A stretch of 64,000 bases of DNA from contig PDUO01000012.1 of NCBI GenBank assembly GCA_003008705.1, positions 262,870 to 326,869 of the forward strand, given 5' to 3'. Position numbers and translations under genes: made by a program. This DNA is from Pezicula radicicola (Eukaryota > Ascomycota > Leotiomycetes > Helotiales > Dermateaceae). Below, piece by piece: positions 36,701 through 48,401 of the stretch (position 1 is its first letter; each line of letters begins with the position of its first letter). The notes beneath the pieces are model-generated. The model had not been told where the DNA came from. It was given only the letters and a program-made list of their open reading frames with translations, and searched no databases.

Positions 36701-38035
36701 GACCTTGAGCTCGCTAAACAGGCTATGATGCGCCTCCATGCTGCTGCCGCCAATGAAAAGCCCAAGCCTAAGAAGGACAAGATAGAAGAGTCAAAGCGCC
36801 GCAGTACACGTGGACAGCTCTCTAGCATGGATAATACGCCAGCTGCATCTGCGGAGAAACCCGGTCGTAAGTCAGCCTGGCTGGCTCGGAAGGAAGCTGC
36901 AGAGGCCGAAGCTGATAAATCCGTTAATGAGCAACCAAAGAAGAAAGATGGTCGGGGCCGCCCTCGCCGTAGCGTACAACCAAAGACTACGGAGACTTTG
37001 TCAGAACCAGAAGACAATGATGAAGATAGAGGAACTAGTCTTTTTACCGAGCTTTCCAAGAAAAGAGGTAGGGGTCGACCTGGCAAGAGCACAGCACCAA
37101 CGCAAATCTCTTCAGAATCGGAGGGCGAAGATAATAATACTGAAGGTACTATGATTTCAGATAATGATAGCCTATTCAACGAGTCAACAGTATCGAAGGC
37201 ACCTGGTAAAAGAGGCCTCAAATGGCGTACTTCGGATGTTAATTCTAATGTTGAGGTTCCACAGATGGATGGGTCAGATGATGCAGTAGAAGAGCCTACG
37301 TCGGTCCGCTCTGCAAAGAGTAATCTTGTGCCTCCTGGCAAGAGGCTCTCACTGAGAGAAAAGATGGCATTAAAAGGCAAAGGCTTCAAGATTGTGTCAT
37401 CAAAGCAACGCCCATCTATCGAACCCCAGTCGGCGGCGTCAAGCTCAAGAAATACTCCGTCGGCTGCCAATCTTATGCAGGAAAAATCACCAGTGGTTTC
37501 AATCCCTAGCCCAGCCATGTCTACAACAAAGCCAGCCACCCCTTCAGTTCCAAGTGCTGCTCACAAGAGCTCTGCAATAGTAGCTGCTGAAAGCATTTCT
37601 AAGGGTACGACTCCATTGCCACGTTCACGTCCCGAGACTCCAGCTACGACGACGAAACCCAAGGCCTCCAATGGGCCAACCATTATCAGAAGGTCGGAAC
37701 TCATTGAGCCTACTATCACTTGGCGAGAAGAGCCTAGATCCAACAAGTTCCAGCCTGTGAATAAGCCAAGGCCTAGCATCGAAAAAGCGGCTGAGCCTGT
37801 CGTAAAGAAGGGACCGACAGTTGTCAGGCTCATGGAATCAGAATCAGAATCAGATGGTGAGCCTATGTCTTCCGCATCAAATGAGTCGTCTTCTGGCGAG
37901 AGCATTCCAGCTGTGAAATCCACTCCTACGGGGTCTCATGGTGATACCTTCGTACGTGGAAGAGGCTCGGCAAGCGTGCGTGGATCTAGAGGTAGAGGGA
38001 GAGGGAGAGGGAGAGGGCGTCCTCGGGGCCACTAA
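33738..38035 (+). CDS. JmjC-domain protein with 4CXXC_R1 zinc finger and AT-hooks
   Basis: Exons 33738-34008 and 34065-38035 give 1413 aa. The JmjC domain (about residues 130-330) carries candidate Fe(II) ligands H222 and E224 (TPAHREM) and H312 (APHQVWNRG), so it may be an active 2-oxoglutarate-dependent demethylase. A Cys-rich cluster follows (about 430-475, TCSYCRCN...CKSC...CMEC), then a zf-4CXXC_R1-type module (about 585-650, HTCHVC...CPEC...CSCGKC). The long C-terminal half is disordered and basic, with AT-hook-like GRGRPRR (about 1050) and RGRGRPGK (about 1095) and a terminal RG repeat. It is probably a nuclear chromatin protein. Family links to fungal heterochromatin-boundary JmjC proteins are possible but not shown. 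Histone substrate cannot be told from sequence. Confidence 0.92.
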
Positions 38036-39056
38036 GAAGTTCTTTTGATTATACGATTGGCAGATGATTCTACAATTCTTACTTCCAGCATGAAATGAGT
38101 TGGCACGGTGGGCGTTTGGTTTTGAATACCTCAAACGCATTGAGTTACTCGAAATTGCGCTTCCAGACTCTGAGTTATTGGAGAGCAAACATCAGTGAAA
38201 GTGGCTTAGATTATCTAGGCTTCTGTTACTTCTTTTGCTAGTCTCGCTACTGGCGGTGGGACCTGGAGTATTTCTCCATGCTCACTTAGATGCTCGTCTC
38301 TTAGAGCAATCGTTGGCTTCCTTGTTATGTTTGTTTCTCGAAAAATACCCACCCAAAAGTGTCTATTTCCAAAGGTTGCTGTTGCAGCCTTAGGACCGTG
38401 TAAAATAATTGAGACATAGAATTGACAAAAAAAACACTGAATATAACTATGAAATGCTCACGAATCCATCCTCAATGATTATTGGTATGTAGTGCTGTGA
38501 CACAACCTGAAGCCTTCCATGGCCACATTACAATCGATAAAAGCAGAGACTAAGAGGGAAAACAAAGACTTAGACTATTACTACTCTGCAGTAGCTTTCT
38601 TTATTTATTTTTATAAGCTCTTATTTTACAAAAAGATATTCTTTCTATAAGAGCATATAGACATTGTTAACATTGCAAGCTCACAATAGGGAAGGCAAAT
38701 TACGTACGAATATGTATGCGGGACGGTCCGCATCTACGATAAATTACATATTGACCTTGCTTGGCAGTCATACCTCATGAACAATCAATTCTCCGACACA
38801 GACAGTTCAAACCTCCAAGCTTGACAGACCATTTTCATTCACCACTTGTCATATTCCCCGGATATCATCGGTGCCTCATTTACTGCCATGCAATGATCTC
38901 GTCATAACCTCAAATCCAAACGCGTCAATATTATCCGCACGACGCGCTCACAACCATCATCGACTTGCTTTGGAGGGTCTAAGCATGCTCATATTGCTAA
39001 CCTGCAATTGACCAATTCAACTCAGCCGCCGCCCAGTGACCTCGACCTCGATCAAT
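38036..39056. other. Intergenic between JmjC and Med1 genes
   Basis: About 1 kb, AT-rich in its middle (38400-38750), containing the JmjC 3' UTR and the Med1 promoter. No gene or RNA is seen. Confidence 0.45.
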
Positions 39057-41091
39057 ATGGCGACTCCCACGCCAGGAAGATCCGTGCCTTCTCAGGCCGT
39101 TGCGACACCACCAGTCTCGACGCCCTTCTCACATAATCCAGCCTTCTCGCCCAGAGGGCCCCGCTCAGTTGTTCCCTCGCCGCAACATTTCAAGAAATCC
39201 CCTGCGAACTCGAATACATTGTACGGTTACCCCAGCGGAGGTGGTCACCCCACGAATTCTTCTTTCGGGGCTGCATATGACAGCCCTTCCGCGGCGATGG
39301 CTCTGGGTGGGGTGCCCGGACTCGCAGAGCTCGGTCTGGATGGTATGGGAGCGCCTGGATTGAATGCGCTGGGTTCTCTGGGGAGGGGTGATGAGGATGA
39401 GAAGAAAAGGAGGATGCAGCAGGTCTTGGAAATATTACAGGTATGTGATATCATGCCTTGCTTGGTTCAAGGTCCGTTGACAAGGTGAACCGCAGAGCAA
39501 TAAAGGCAAATTGAGTGAAGCTGGAATTGATCGTTTGGCGAAACGAATTGGCTTAGATACTCAATGGATGGGTGGATCCCGAACACGAAAGGAGTTGCTC
39601 ATTGCTGGCTCACTTATGGCTGCTGAGATAAATTTTTCCACATTGTCGAAGAATGTAGCGGTCGAGGAGGTCACATTGTCAATGAGCTCCTCTGACAAAG
39701 TTGAAAAGCACTTACCCAAAGCCGCTGAAATTCTTCTCCACGATCTACAAATTGGGCCGAATGAAAACCCCTTGACGAAGTCTCTGGACAAATTTGCCGC
39801 CAATTTGGAGAGACTGGCTGCGCTGGACAAGCTGAGTGTTTCACCAGGTTTCAATTGCTACGAGGCCATTGCGGGGATCTATGAAAGTATGGAGAGGTTG
39901 CATAATTGGGAGATTGAACGCTTGAAGGAGCAACAGAACATGGCTGGCATGGATGAAGAGTATATTATTCGGGCAGCGCTTTGCACGAAGAGTGGAAGGC
40001 CAATTATGCATGCGAGAAGCAGAGTAGGTATGAGTCTTGACTATTGGCAAGAAAAGCACTGCGTCAAGAAGCTCACCAGAGGGGAAGAGCCAAAGATATG
40101 GTCCGTATTGGTCGAATGTGGACCTCCACCACCTGCTGCCTATGTTCCAGCGAGATTGGCCGATAGATGGATATCTGAAGGTGTCAAAAAGGAAAATCCT
40201 GCGGCAGAGGAGCTGTTCCTTGGTCCGGACGATGTACCACTAGACTGGTTGGAGCCTGACAATACCCTGCTGCCAGCTGCAGACCCCCCGAAGACTACTG
40301 CCATGGAAATTGACCAATCATCAGACCCAAAATATCCAGAGGTTGTTTTTGTCGCCAAATTCGAACCAGAGATCGTTGTCCCTTACAATATAGCTGCGCA
40401 CGTCTATCATCAAGTTGGTAGTCATCTCGAATTTCAGCCTTATCATACTTTCGATAGCCTTACATTTCCTTACGGGCCTGGAGAAAAAGCAGAGTTATCA
40501 GATGCAAGAACTGTGAAGCAAGAGACTGATGTTGCTGTATATTCCACGAATGGAGAAAAGTCGATTTATGTCCACAAGAACACTCTATTAATCGATAAAA
40601 TCGAATTCGGCTTTGCCTTGGCTGAATTGCCCTTCTCCCACCCAAGGCAACTGGTAGAGATGCTTCCAATGCTACGTCAATATTCCCTCCTGCACAGCAT
40701 TCTCGGAAAGAGCTTTGGTCCCAAGAACAAACACATTTCTGAACCGAAACCCACTACAACGGCAGAGCAGAGCGTGAAAGACAGCTTCGCTGCGTTCATG
40801 GCTCAAACGACATTCACAAATGACAAAGAGCTCAAGATTGATGTCGCCCTCACCACCTCCACAGTACCTCGTCTATACGTGGTTTTTCCTTTCCGTGGAA
40901 ATAAAACAGCGAATGTCACATTTGACATCAAACTCAATGGGGTCATCGAGGTTGTAAGCGAGAATGTGCTCAGTGGCCAAAGTTCTCTGAGGAAGGAGAA
41001 GGAGCTCACTGCTCTCGATTTGGCCAAAATGCTGCAGGTTTGTGAAGATCTGGGGATCTGGGCTGAATTTGTTCGGAGACGTCTGGTGTGA
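39057..41091 (+). CDS. MED1: Mediator complex subunit 1
   Basis: Middle-module subunit of Mediator, bridging activators and RNA polymerase II. Exons 39057-39440 and 39496-41091 give 659 aa. The N-terminus (about 1-110) is Pro/Ser/Gly-rich and disordered. The Med1 domain starts near KKRRMQQVLEILQSNKGKLS and contains EAGIDRLAKRIGLDTQWMGG, long helical segments (LDKFAANLERLAALDKLSVS) and beta-rich C-terminal parts (PEVVFVAKFEPEIVVPYNIA; LPMLRQYSLLHSILGKSF). Length and order match fungal Med1. The start is the ATG at 39057, as the in-frame codon at 39036 is GTG. A conventional short intron with a GTATGT donor falls after codon 128. Confidence 0.9.
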
Positions 41092-41920
41092 GAGAGATTT
41101 TTCCAATTTCAATTAAGTAAAGAAAAATGATACCCGGGATAGGATGGAGTGCTTTGACTATATGGAATTCAGAAGATTGGCTCTGGGTAGTTGGGGAGGT
41201 TTTGACAGTTGGGTAGCAAAGTGTGTATGATTTTAAGCATCATCTACCACTGAATGCAAAGTTTCACAGAAGGTTTCTAGGCTCCCTGTATAAGAAGTAT
41301 TCACGAAAGAGCAGCTTACTTTACTTGCAAGGCGCTCTTACTCGCCTTACGATACTCCATTACTGCAAGCGTGCGCTTTGTTGGGGCAGCCTCCGCTTGA
41401 GTTGCCCAAGCAATCTTGCTGATGGCATCATAAGATAGAGGCCTCTCCTGACTTAAGTCAGATAGGGGAGTTAATTTACCACTTAGCTAAGACGAAATAA
41501 AAAGCATAGGGCTTCTTGATCAAATCAGCATGGAGAACTCACGTATCGCTAAGGGCATATAAATTATCTTACAAAGTTCCCAGATAACTGTAAATTTAAG
41601 GCAGGTTTGGCCTTCTGCCGATTGAAAGCCTCAACGATGTGTACGTGGTCGCTGTACGATCAGTTCTAAGCAAGTTAGTAATTTCTATTTTAGGTACAAG
41701 TATTATTGACTTTCTTATCCTGCAAGTTTATGTGCTAGCCGTTCTTAAGCAACACACTTGTAAAAGATCGTTCAGTTTAGTACTGTATTCGGCAGAGATG
41801 CGCCCACACACTCTGAGAAATATATAAACTGCGTCCTGAGTAATTTCATCTTTCACTTGTACAACCTATCTACAACGTTACGAACCTCACTACAAATCTC
41901 GGCGGCCCCGACAGTCAACG
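41092..41920. other. Intergenic
   Basis: AT-rich in part. It contains a short palindrome TGACTTAAGTCA at about 41448-41459 and a short open frame on the plus strand (41223-41438) with no recognised feature. It is likely the Med1 3' UTR and the promoter of the next gene. Confidence 0.4.
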
Positions 41921-42778
41921 ATGATGTTTAACACAACTTTCCTCGATGGTAAGGGTCTAGTGCTTTTGAATGTCACATCAGCTGTCACATCAGCAACAAT
42001 TCACGACCTCGCAACCTTCAACCCATTGGAACCTCGCAAGCTCAAAAAGATCTCATGCGACTCCCACCTTCTCACACACGCCTGTTCAGGTCGTAATATA
42101 ACATGGCAATTCCTGAACGAAGGAACAGGATCTCTCCCCTACCCCTACAACACATGCCCAGACGCACGCAAAATACTCAAGGCCCGTAGATGCGAAGTCA
42201 CCAAGGCGAACGAGCGCAAGAAGCAACCAGCCATCGCCAAATGCGGGCGGAAGGTGTTGAAAATCTTCAAGGATAAGGAGTTTGCAAAATATCAGTACAG
42301 GAATTGGGATGGTATGGGTGATCCACGAACTGCTCCAAAACCTCCTCCTTGGATGCCATCTGCTCCTTTCAACACTGATGATATGTGGCCCAAGGCTCCA
42401 TGTAAGAAGTGTAAGATTCAGTACTGGAATCCTAAACTTCATTTGGAGGAAATTTCTGGCCGTGGACTCTTGACATCCTTGGGTGAGGATGGTGAGGCTG
42501 CTGTCGGTAATTCTGATCTTGATCAGAACGCTCTGGTAACTCGTCATGCTGAGATTGGGAATACGAGTCATATTGCTACTGGCCTTGGTCTCATGGCACT
42601 TGTCATGTTCATCATTGCTGCTGTTGTCTTTCTGATGCGTCGAAAGACTCGAATCAACAAGAGAAAGGCAAATGAGAGACAGCCTGGTTGGATGAATGAT
42701 AATGAGCAGTTCAATGATTTGACTGTGAAGGAAGGATTCTCTAACTTTGAGGATGAGGAGGCCGCCACCTTCCTATAG
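41921..42778 (+). CDS. Single-span membrane protein, uncharacterised
   Basis: One exon, 285 aa. The N-terminal about 220 residues are polar with several Asn-X-Ser/Thr sites (MMFNTT, LNVTSA, GRNITW, GNTSHI) and about six cysteines including a KAPCKKCKIQ motif, so this part is probably extracellular or lumenal. A single membrane span follows (ATGLGLMALVMFIIAAVVFL), then a strongly basic stop-transfer (MRRKTRINKRK) and a 35-residue acidic tail ending EDEEAATFL. No clear N-terminal signal peptide is seen, so the true start could be in an unseen upstream exon. I recognise no family. The open frame, base composition and topology make a real gene likely. Confidence 0.7.
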   Translation: MMFNTTFLDGKGLVLLNVTSAVTSATIHDLATFNPLEPRKLKKISCDSHLLTHACSGRNITWQFLNEGTGSLPYPYNTCPDARKILKARRCEVTKANERKKQPAIAKCGRKVLKIFKDKEFAKYQYRNWDGMGDPRTAPKPPPWMPSAPFNTDDMWPKAPCKKCKIQYWNPKLHLEEISGRGLLTSLGEDGEAAVGNSDLDQNALVTRHAEIGNTSHIATGLGLMALVMFIIAAVVFLMRRKTRINKRKANERQPGWMNDNEQFNDLTVKEGFSNFEDEEAATFL

Positions 42779-43710
42779 GAAAGCAAATCATGCTTCTCAT
42801 TGTCTCGTTCCAAGCTTTTCGTGGTTTTCGGGGGTTGAGAATTAGGATCTGGCTACGCCTTTTGGAGTCTGTTCGTTGAAAATTGTACTTGGGAGTTGAG
42901 TTGAGGTTAGCTGTGACTGGTGGGGAGAATAGAGAGGTCAAACTAGTGCCTACTGTCTTAAGCTATAGTTACACTTCTATCACTTATTACACAACTTGTT
43001 TGACTTTCTCATGTCACTGAATAACTGTGAAAGAAAGATGCTACATGTCTAGAACTTGGAATAAAAGGCAGCCGGTTGATATTTGAACTTGGGACATTTG
43101 AGTCACTACTTTCAAATGAAATATTGATATCAATTCTTGCTTATAATTATATAACCATGCCAGGTATCGGATTCTACCTCTGAGTGATCGACATGCCTTT
43201 TGCAAAAGGACACAGTGCTATTTGGGGTTTATGTAGTGACGCGAGTCATCTGGCGAACCTTTTACTACCAATATATGAGGAGGTTAGAAATAGTTAGGAT
43301 TTTAATGTTATAGAGTGGGAAATTTTTATTATTGGCAGTAGAGTAGAGGGGAAGGGAATACAATCACAAATGTTCTTCTGTATTGACGAGTTCATCAATC
43401 GCTTAATATCTTGAATGCCATCCTCAGATGGTTCTAAAATAATCAAGCCGTGTAAGTCACTAAAAACAAGTAAAATTCTGTGATCTTGTAGCAAAGCCAC
43501 ATTCTGCCAGTTTATGTAATTGTGCTTATGATTCATAGGCTCGAGGTAGGAGACTTAGGAGTCATAAATCAAGCGAATCGATGATTCATAGACTAGTCTA
43601 CACAACTCCTCTTACCACAAAAAAGCAAAAAGAATATAATTCCAAAATCATAATTTCGGCTCTCCTGTTGCAGTGTTGACTTATAGAGATGCAAAAAAAA
43701 AAAATTGAAG
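42779..43710. other. AT-rich intergenic stretch
   Basis: Composition falls quickly after 42950. A minus-strand frame at 43294-43536 has no recognised feature. The segment ends at a poly-A tract (43692-43704) next to the tRNA. No gene is supported. Confidence 0.45.
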
Positions 43711-43799
43711 TAGTCACTACGAGGCTCGAACTCGCGACCTTGGTCTTACATACTCGGAAGTATTAGGACCACGCTCTAAACCAATTGAGCTAAGCAACC
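43711..43799 (-). tRNA. tRNA-Ile (AAU) with 14-nt intron, possibly decaying
   Basis: On the minus strand, a D-arm (GCTC...GAGC), anticodon arm (TGGTC-CTAATA...A-GACCA, anticodon AAT) and T-arm (GCGAG-TTCGAGC-CTCGT, one G-U) are all present. A 14-base intron sits after A37. The acceptor stem GGTTGCT/AGTGACT closes only with three G-U pairs, including the terminal pair, and each could arise from a C-to-T change. It may be a functional but divergent copy or a RIP-damaged pseudogene. The surrounding sequence is AT-rich and gene-poor. Confidence 0.75.
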
Positions 43800-44280
43800 A
43801 TAGAGGATGTTTGTTAGCAGTTAGGTACAAAAATGTGGCTATGTGGAACGTAGTGACTACCTGCGTGGATTTCTTTTAATATAGGTTAAAGACTATAGCG
43901 TGTCTAAGATCGTCATGTGACACATCCCCCTTTACCTCTACCTCGCTTACAACCTTCTCGGCTACTACTGTATACGTTGAATGTGTATTCTAGCCCCTCG
44001 GGCAACTTCTTTCAAGCCGCATGTTAATATCCCTCGTAGGTCTACTCAATTCGGTTAAAATAGTTATGTTGGATGGGAAGGTTATTTGGGACCAGCAACA
44101 TATGGTGGTAATGTGGTTTTATTGTGTTCTGTTATAGAAGCTAGAGTGCTAGAATGGGCCTACTTATAGGGGACAGTCACTTGACTATTCCCATATATTC
44201 ACTATATTCAACAAGTTATATATTTTGAAAAACTATACTACCGTATAAACTAGTTTATAAGATATCTTTTTTGAATAGAT
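43800..44280. other. AT-rich gene-free stretch
   Basis: No coding sequence, RNA gene or complete mobile element is seen. Stops occur in all frames. Confidence 0.45.
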
Positions 44281-44350
44281 GTCTATTTAAATGATTTAGA
44301 TAACCCACTTGACCTAAGTAACTCACTTGATCTAGGCGACTTAGTTGCCC
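44281..44350. repeat. 18-bp minisatellite, about 3-4 copies
   Basis: Register of 18 bases: a decayed unit from 44281, GATAACCCACTTGACCTA (44299), AGTAACTCACTTGATCTA (44317) and a partial unit from 44335. It shares the AACYCACTTG core with 31021-31056. In one frame the units would encode a hexapeptide-like NPLDLS/NSLDLG pattern, but the frame is not open for long and coding is unlikely. Confidence 0.6.
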
Positions 44351-44651
44351 CCATGAAAATGATCTCTTATAAACCAATTCGTACGGTAATCGTTTCTAGT
44401 AACTAAACTTAAAAGAATATTACTAGAATTCTAAGTACCTTTACTATACTAGAACTCTCTAAAGCTATATTTTATAAAGAAACCGCAAATATAATGTCAT
44501 TCTTTAGACTAAGCCTAACTAACTCTTATTATAGCTGCATTGCTACCCACTCCCTCCCTCCTCCCCCCACATATTGCTGAGCTGCCTCTTATTCTGCGTT
44601 CAAACCCTAACCTAAGGCCTGGCCACCAGCTAAGAATTTACTACCTAGGTC
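44351..44651. other. AT-rich flank of the trypsin gene
   Basis: Contains C/T-rich stretches near 44550-44570 and no gene. It probably includes the 3' UTR of the minus-strand trypsin gene. Confidence 0.4.
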
Positions 44652-45641
44652 CTAGGAAGTCCACAAGTTGCTAGTAACATAAGTGACATAGTTGCCTAGC
44701 CTAGAATAGACCCCGGCATATCCAGCTTCAGCACATCCTTGGCCCCACGACACGAGTCCGAGCAAAACTCCGGTCGACGCATCAATAATAGGTCCACCAC
44801 TATCTCCCGAGCACGAATCTTTACCTCCTGCAGCCAGACCCGCACAAAACATGTTGTTTGTAACGGCAGAGGTACCATACTCAGCCTGACAGGTGGCTCG
44901 CGAGACAACAGGGACTGAAACCTTTCTCAAAGTCGCTGGCAGGGTTGATCCGTTCTCGGTCAAGAGTCCCCTGTTTTACGAATTAGCACTGCTTCTGGAA
45001 TTTGTCTTGCAGGAGTTTCAATTCAAATGATACGTACCAGCCTGCTGTTGTTGTCGTGGAGTCAGCAACAGGATCTGAGCCTTGAACTGGCAGGGTGGCG
45101 TAGCCAATCGTTGAGCTTGCTGTAAGGGGGCTCGACAGGTGCCAGAGGGCGATGTCATTGTCGGTTGTGGCCGAGTCATAGGAAGGATGAACAACGATAG
45201 AGGAAACGCCGACTTGCGTACCGCCGGAAGCCCAGGTCTACAAACTAGTTAGTACGTAGCTACTTCCAAAGGATACTTTGAAGGAGCCGGGAGCAGTCTT
45301 AGGAGTAACAGCTCTCTGCTTCCACGGGAAACAACAAAAGGGTGGAAATATCTTACGAGGGTTCCTGCGCGGACTTTGACAGTTGAGGCTGCGTAGTCCA
45401 CAGAGCAATGAGCTGCTGTAAGAACAGTATAGGCGTTTAACAACACGCCGCCGCAGAAGTGCGAGCTGCTGTGAGATAGACTGACGATGTAGGGGAATTC
45501 GCCAAGAGCAGCCGTGGTTCCCCCTACGATTTCACTGCCTCCAGTGTCACGGGCTGGGAATGCTGGCAGCTTTGTGACTGCTGCCGCCATAGAGAGTAGT
45601 GGCATGGCGAGTGTGACCGCAAGTTCGAGAATTGGCGCCAT
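44652..45641 (-). CDS. Secreted trypsin-like serine protease (S1 family)
   Basis: Exons 45357-45641, 45038-45237 and 44652-44970 give 267 aa. The first about 22 residues ([20 protein letters not shown]) are a signal peptide, and a propeptide runs to mature IVGG at residue 38. The catalytic triad is intact: His78 (TAAHC), Asp123 (DNDIAL) and Ser219 (GDSGGP). Asp213, six residues before the serine, lines the S1 pocket and predicts cleavage after Lys/Arg. Cysteine pairs match chymotrypsin-fold disulfides. The start at 45641 gives the signal peptide; an upstream extension to 45710 begins with a non-ATG codon. Trypsins of this type are often secreted by plant- and insect-associated fungi. It is an island of normal composition inside AT-rich flanks. 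Confidence 0.95.
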
Positions 45642-48401
45642 TGTGAATGCTGGCAATACAAAATGTGGGTGGAAAGAGGGTGATAGAAACAATAGTCGAA
45701 GAGGAACCACTGATTGATTTTCAAAGAGTGGTAGCTCTTAGAGCTTTATATACAAGTAGTACTCCTTCCATAGATCCCAGTTCATAAATTATCACTTGCC
45801 TACTTAGTCCTTCTAACAGTTTCAAGAAGTTAGATAAAGTGTTCGTCGAATCTCCTTCTTGATACGATCTGTAAAGAAGCTCGGCGCAGATGCGAGCTTG
45901 AAATGATCGGCCGAAAGTAGAAGGCGAAGGAACGCCATTCAGCCAAATACCATTGGTATCGTGCGATGCTTACTTACAGATAAGCTCAAGCAGGGTCGTA
46001 TATCAAATCCCCGAAAGAACGCCTTTCTACCCCACAATATAACTGCCGGGATATCGGCCTATTTTTTACGTACTTCTTTAAGAATACTTTTCTGTTATTG
46101 ACAAATCATATGTAAAGATAACAAGTACAAAGCCTTTTACAAACTTGAAGCTAAGCACATGCATAACTAGCAGTAGCCAATGTATAAGATAAATTATAAT
46201 ATATCTCCTTACCTGTAAGTGGACCCCCACTTATACGCTCGCAAAAGCCTCTGTTTTACAGCCTAGGAATAAGATGAACGTAAGGTACCTAGTTTATAAT
46301 GCATTAAGCACATAAAAGGACCAACATGCTACTGAATTTTATTCGTCAACTAGATATGAAGCCATTTTACGTCGCTCGTATACTCCGTTCGAGAAAGGTA
46401 GGTCAACACTTACAGCCAAGGAGATACGAAAACAAAAATTTAAATGCAGACTAGTGATACTACCTATTGTATACTACTACTGTGCATCCTGCATATCAAA
46501 GCGGCCTCCTCCGAGCACTTAACTCGTTCCTGCAACCGCGTACCAAGCATTTAATCTCTTGGTAATTCTAATCATTGTTGCTACCTTCTAAATTTAAATA
46601 CCAAGAAAATACCAAGAAATACCAAGACTTTAAAGACTCCGTAAAGAGCAGGTAGTGTACTACCGGCCGGGGCGCGATAGGCAACCACCAAGACACCCCA
46701 CTACCGCACAACAGCTTCTAAGACGGCAGTTAGAAGGTTAAAATCAAGGTTAAGGTTAAGGTAGCATTTTTAAAGCTCTGTCTTTAGCAGTGCATGGACC
46801 ACTTTACCTTTTTAAGATACATAAGCGACCGGTCACAGGACAGCACAGTATACCCCACCACGCTGTAAAAGCGATAAAAATCGTTGTTGTAGAAACCTTG
46901 GATAATCTCTAAATGATCCGAATGTTTTGGTTGCTGTTATGCCTCGATTTAGAAGGTAGTGACTCTTCCCGTAACTCTATTATAGCTTATAAAGTATATT
47001 TTGTATTAGTAATACTACATTTTCTGCAGAAATTGCGCAATGGATAAAGGAAGCTTTTAAGAAAACAAGTGTTTTCTGTAGATCTTCTTAACTTTAAGAG
47101 TGTTGGCCGATTAGAGGATTTTACATACAACATCACAGGATTTAAACGCCACTCGAAGGCTTAGTTACGCCAAGCAATATTTATAGCTTTTACCTTCGAA
47201 CCGGAGGGGCGGGGTAGGGTGTAGTACTGTACGTTACCCCTTCGTATAGAAGGTACCTTTCATACCTTATTTATAAAGGGGATTAGATTAACAGGCAGAT
47301 TACTCTTATTAAAATAATATAATATACTCTAATCTTTTTAGAATGTTTTTAAATTAGTCAGGTATTCGGCGGTGTGTTTCTCAATAAAGCTTAGGCGACT
47401 TTCCCTTAGTATAGCTTCAGGTTTTTACAGAAGTTCTCGATAATGAGACATAGGTATGCGAAGTACTAAAGACCCCTGCACTATCTTCAATATTGATTGC
47501 TACGACCTCAAGTACTTTTATCTGCAGCTCGCCTAAGGCTAATAGCTAGAATAAAGGTATAGGAACATTATAATGCTAGTTATTTTTAACTCCTAAAAAC
47601 AGTAATAGAACCCTTTAAAGGTAGAAGCTAGCTGACTGTTTCCCTATTAAATAGAGTAATTAACAAAGAAACTAGTTGATTCGGTTATTTGTAGAGGGGC
47701 AGAGACAGAGTTCTTATAGACGACGTCGAAACGCGCCTTAACGAAGCGAGGACGGCTTGATCATGACCGTCGGCGCCGAGGGACCGACGCATCTTTCCAC
47801 ACTAGGGCTTTAATTGTGCTAGCAATCAGATGGTTCAACCATATGATGATGTAATAAGTAAGGTTAATGAGACACAAGTACCTTTCGTACAGTACAAACC
47901 TACAAAGGCCACACAAGAGTGCTCGCTTAAGTTAATCTCCTGGGCAGTTGTCAACTGGCCAGCACTCAAGTCAACACTTCCTAGTTCCTAATTCCTACCT
48001 ACTCTCTCCAAAGACGTCAGAGGGTTCTTTCTATATTTTCCCTTGCGAAGTCACATAGCAACCTCTCTTAAGAATCATAGAATTCGCAACTCGAAAGGAT
48101 AAAAGACCTATACGAGTGGCTGTTAAAAACAGGATATCACTTCTGTATACTCCGTAGCCTTACTAGTAAGTTATGAAAAACAGGGATTAAGCCATACAAG
48201 AAAGAGTTTCCATAATCGCTACGAGATACAATAGAAGGAATTGGCTTTCGCGTAATTTTACAGTACCTTTGGTACGTTACAGTAGAGAAAAGCAGAGGGG
48301 AGTACACCCTGGACCGGCATGTGTATAAAGGAGAAGGTGTTGGGACCAGGATCAGCAAAGGGCAGGGATATTTTTCTCTTCTCGTCAAAAGAGAACCTGT
48401 A
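45642..48401. other. Long AT-rich gene desert
   Basis: No open gene is seen for 2.7 kb. Features noted: three copies of TACCAAGAAA-like repeats at about 46598-46630; an AAGGTT run at about 46747-46763; and GC-richer patches at 46660-46700, 47195-47225 and 47715-47800 that could be less-decayed pieces of a dead transposon. I could not identify a transposase or reverse transcriptase remnant by eye. Confidence 0.45.

Noticed and set aside
36694..37539. 281-codon frame antisense to the JmjC gene
   Set aside because: A by-product of the low-complexity Lys/Ser/Glu coding sequence on the plus strand.
46747..46763. AAGGTT run resembling interstitial telomere repeat
   Set aside because: The unit is TTAAGG, not TTAGGG, and only about three copies occur; best treated as a short microsatellite.
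45642..48401. A degraded LTR retrotransposon or DNA transposon
   Set aside because: Composition suggests it, but I could not find long terminal repeats, a primer-binding site or any transposase or reverse-transcriptase motif.
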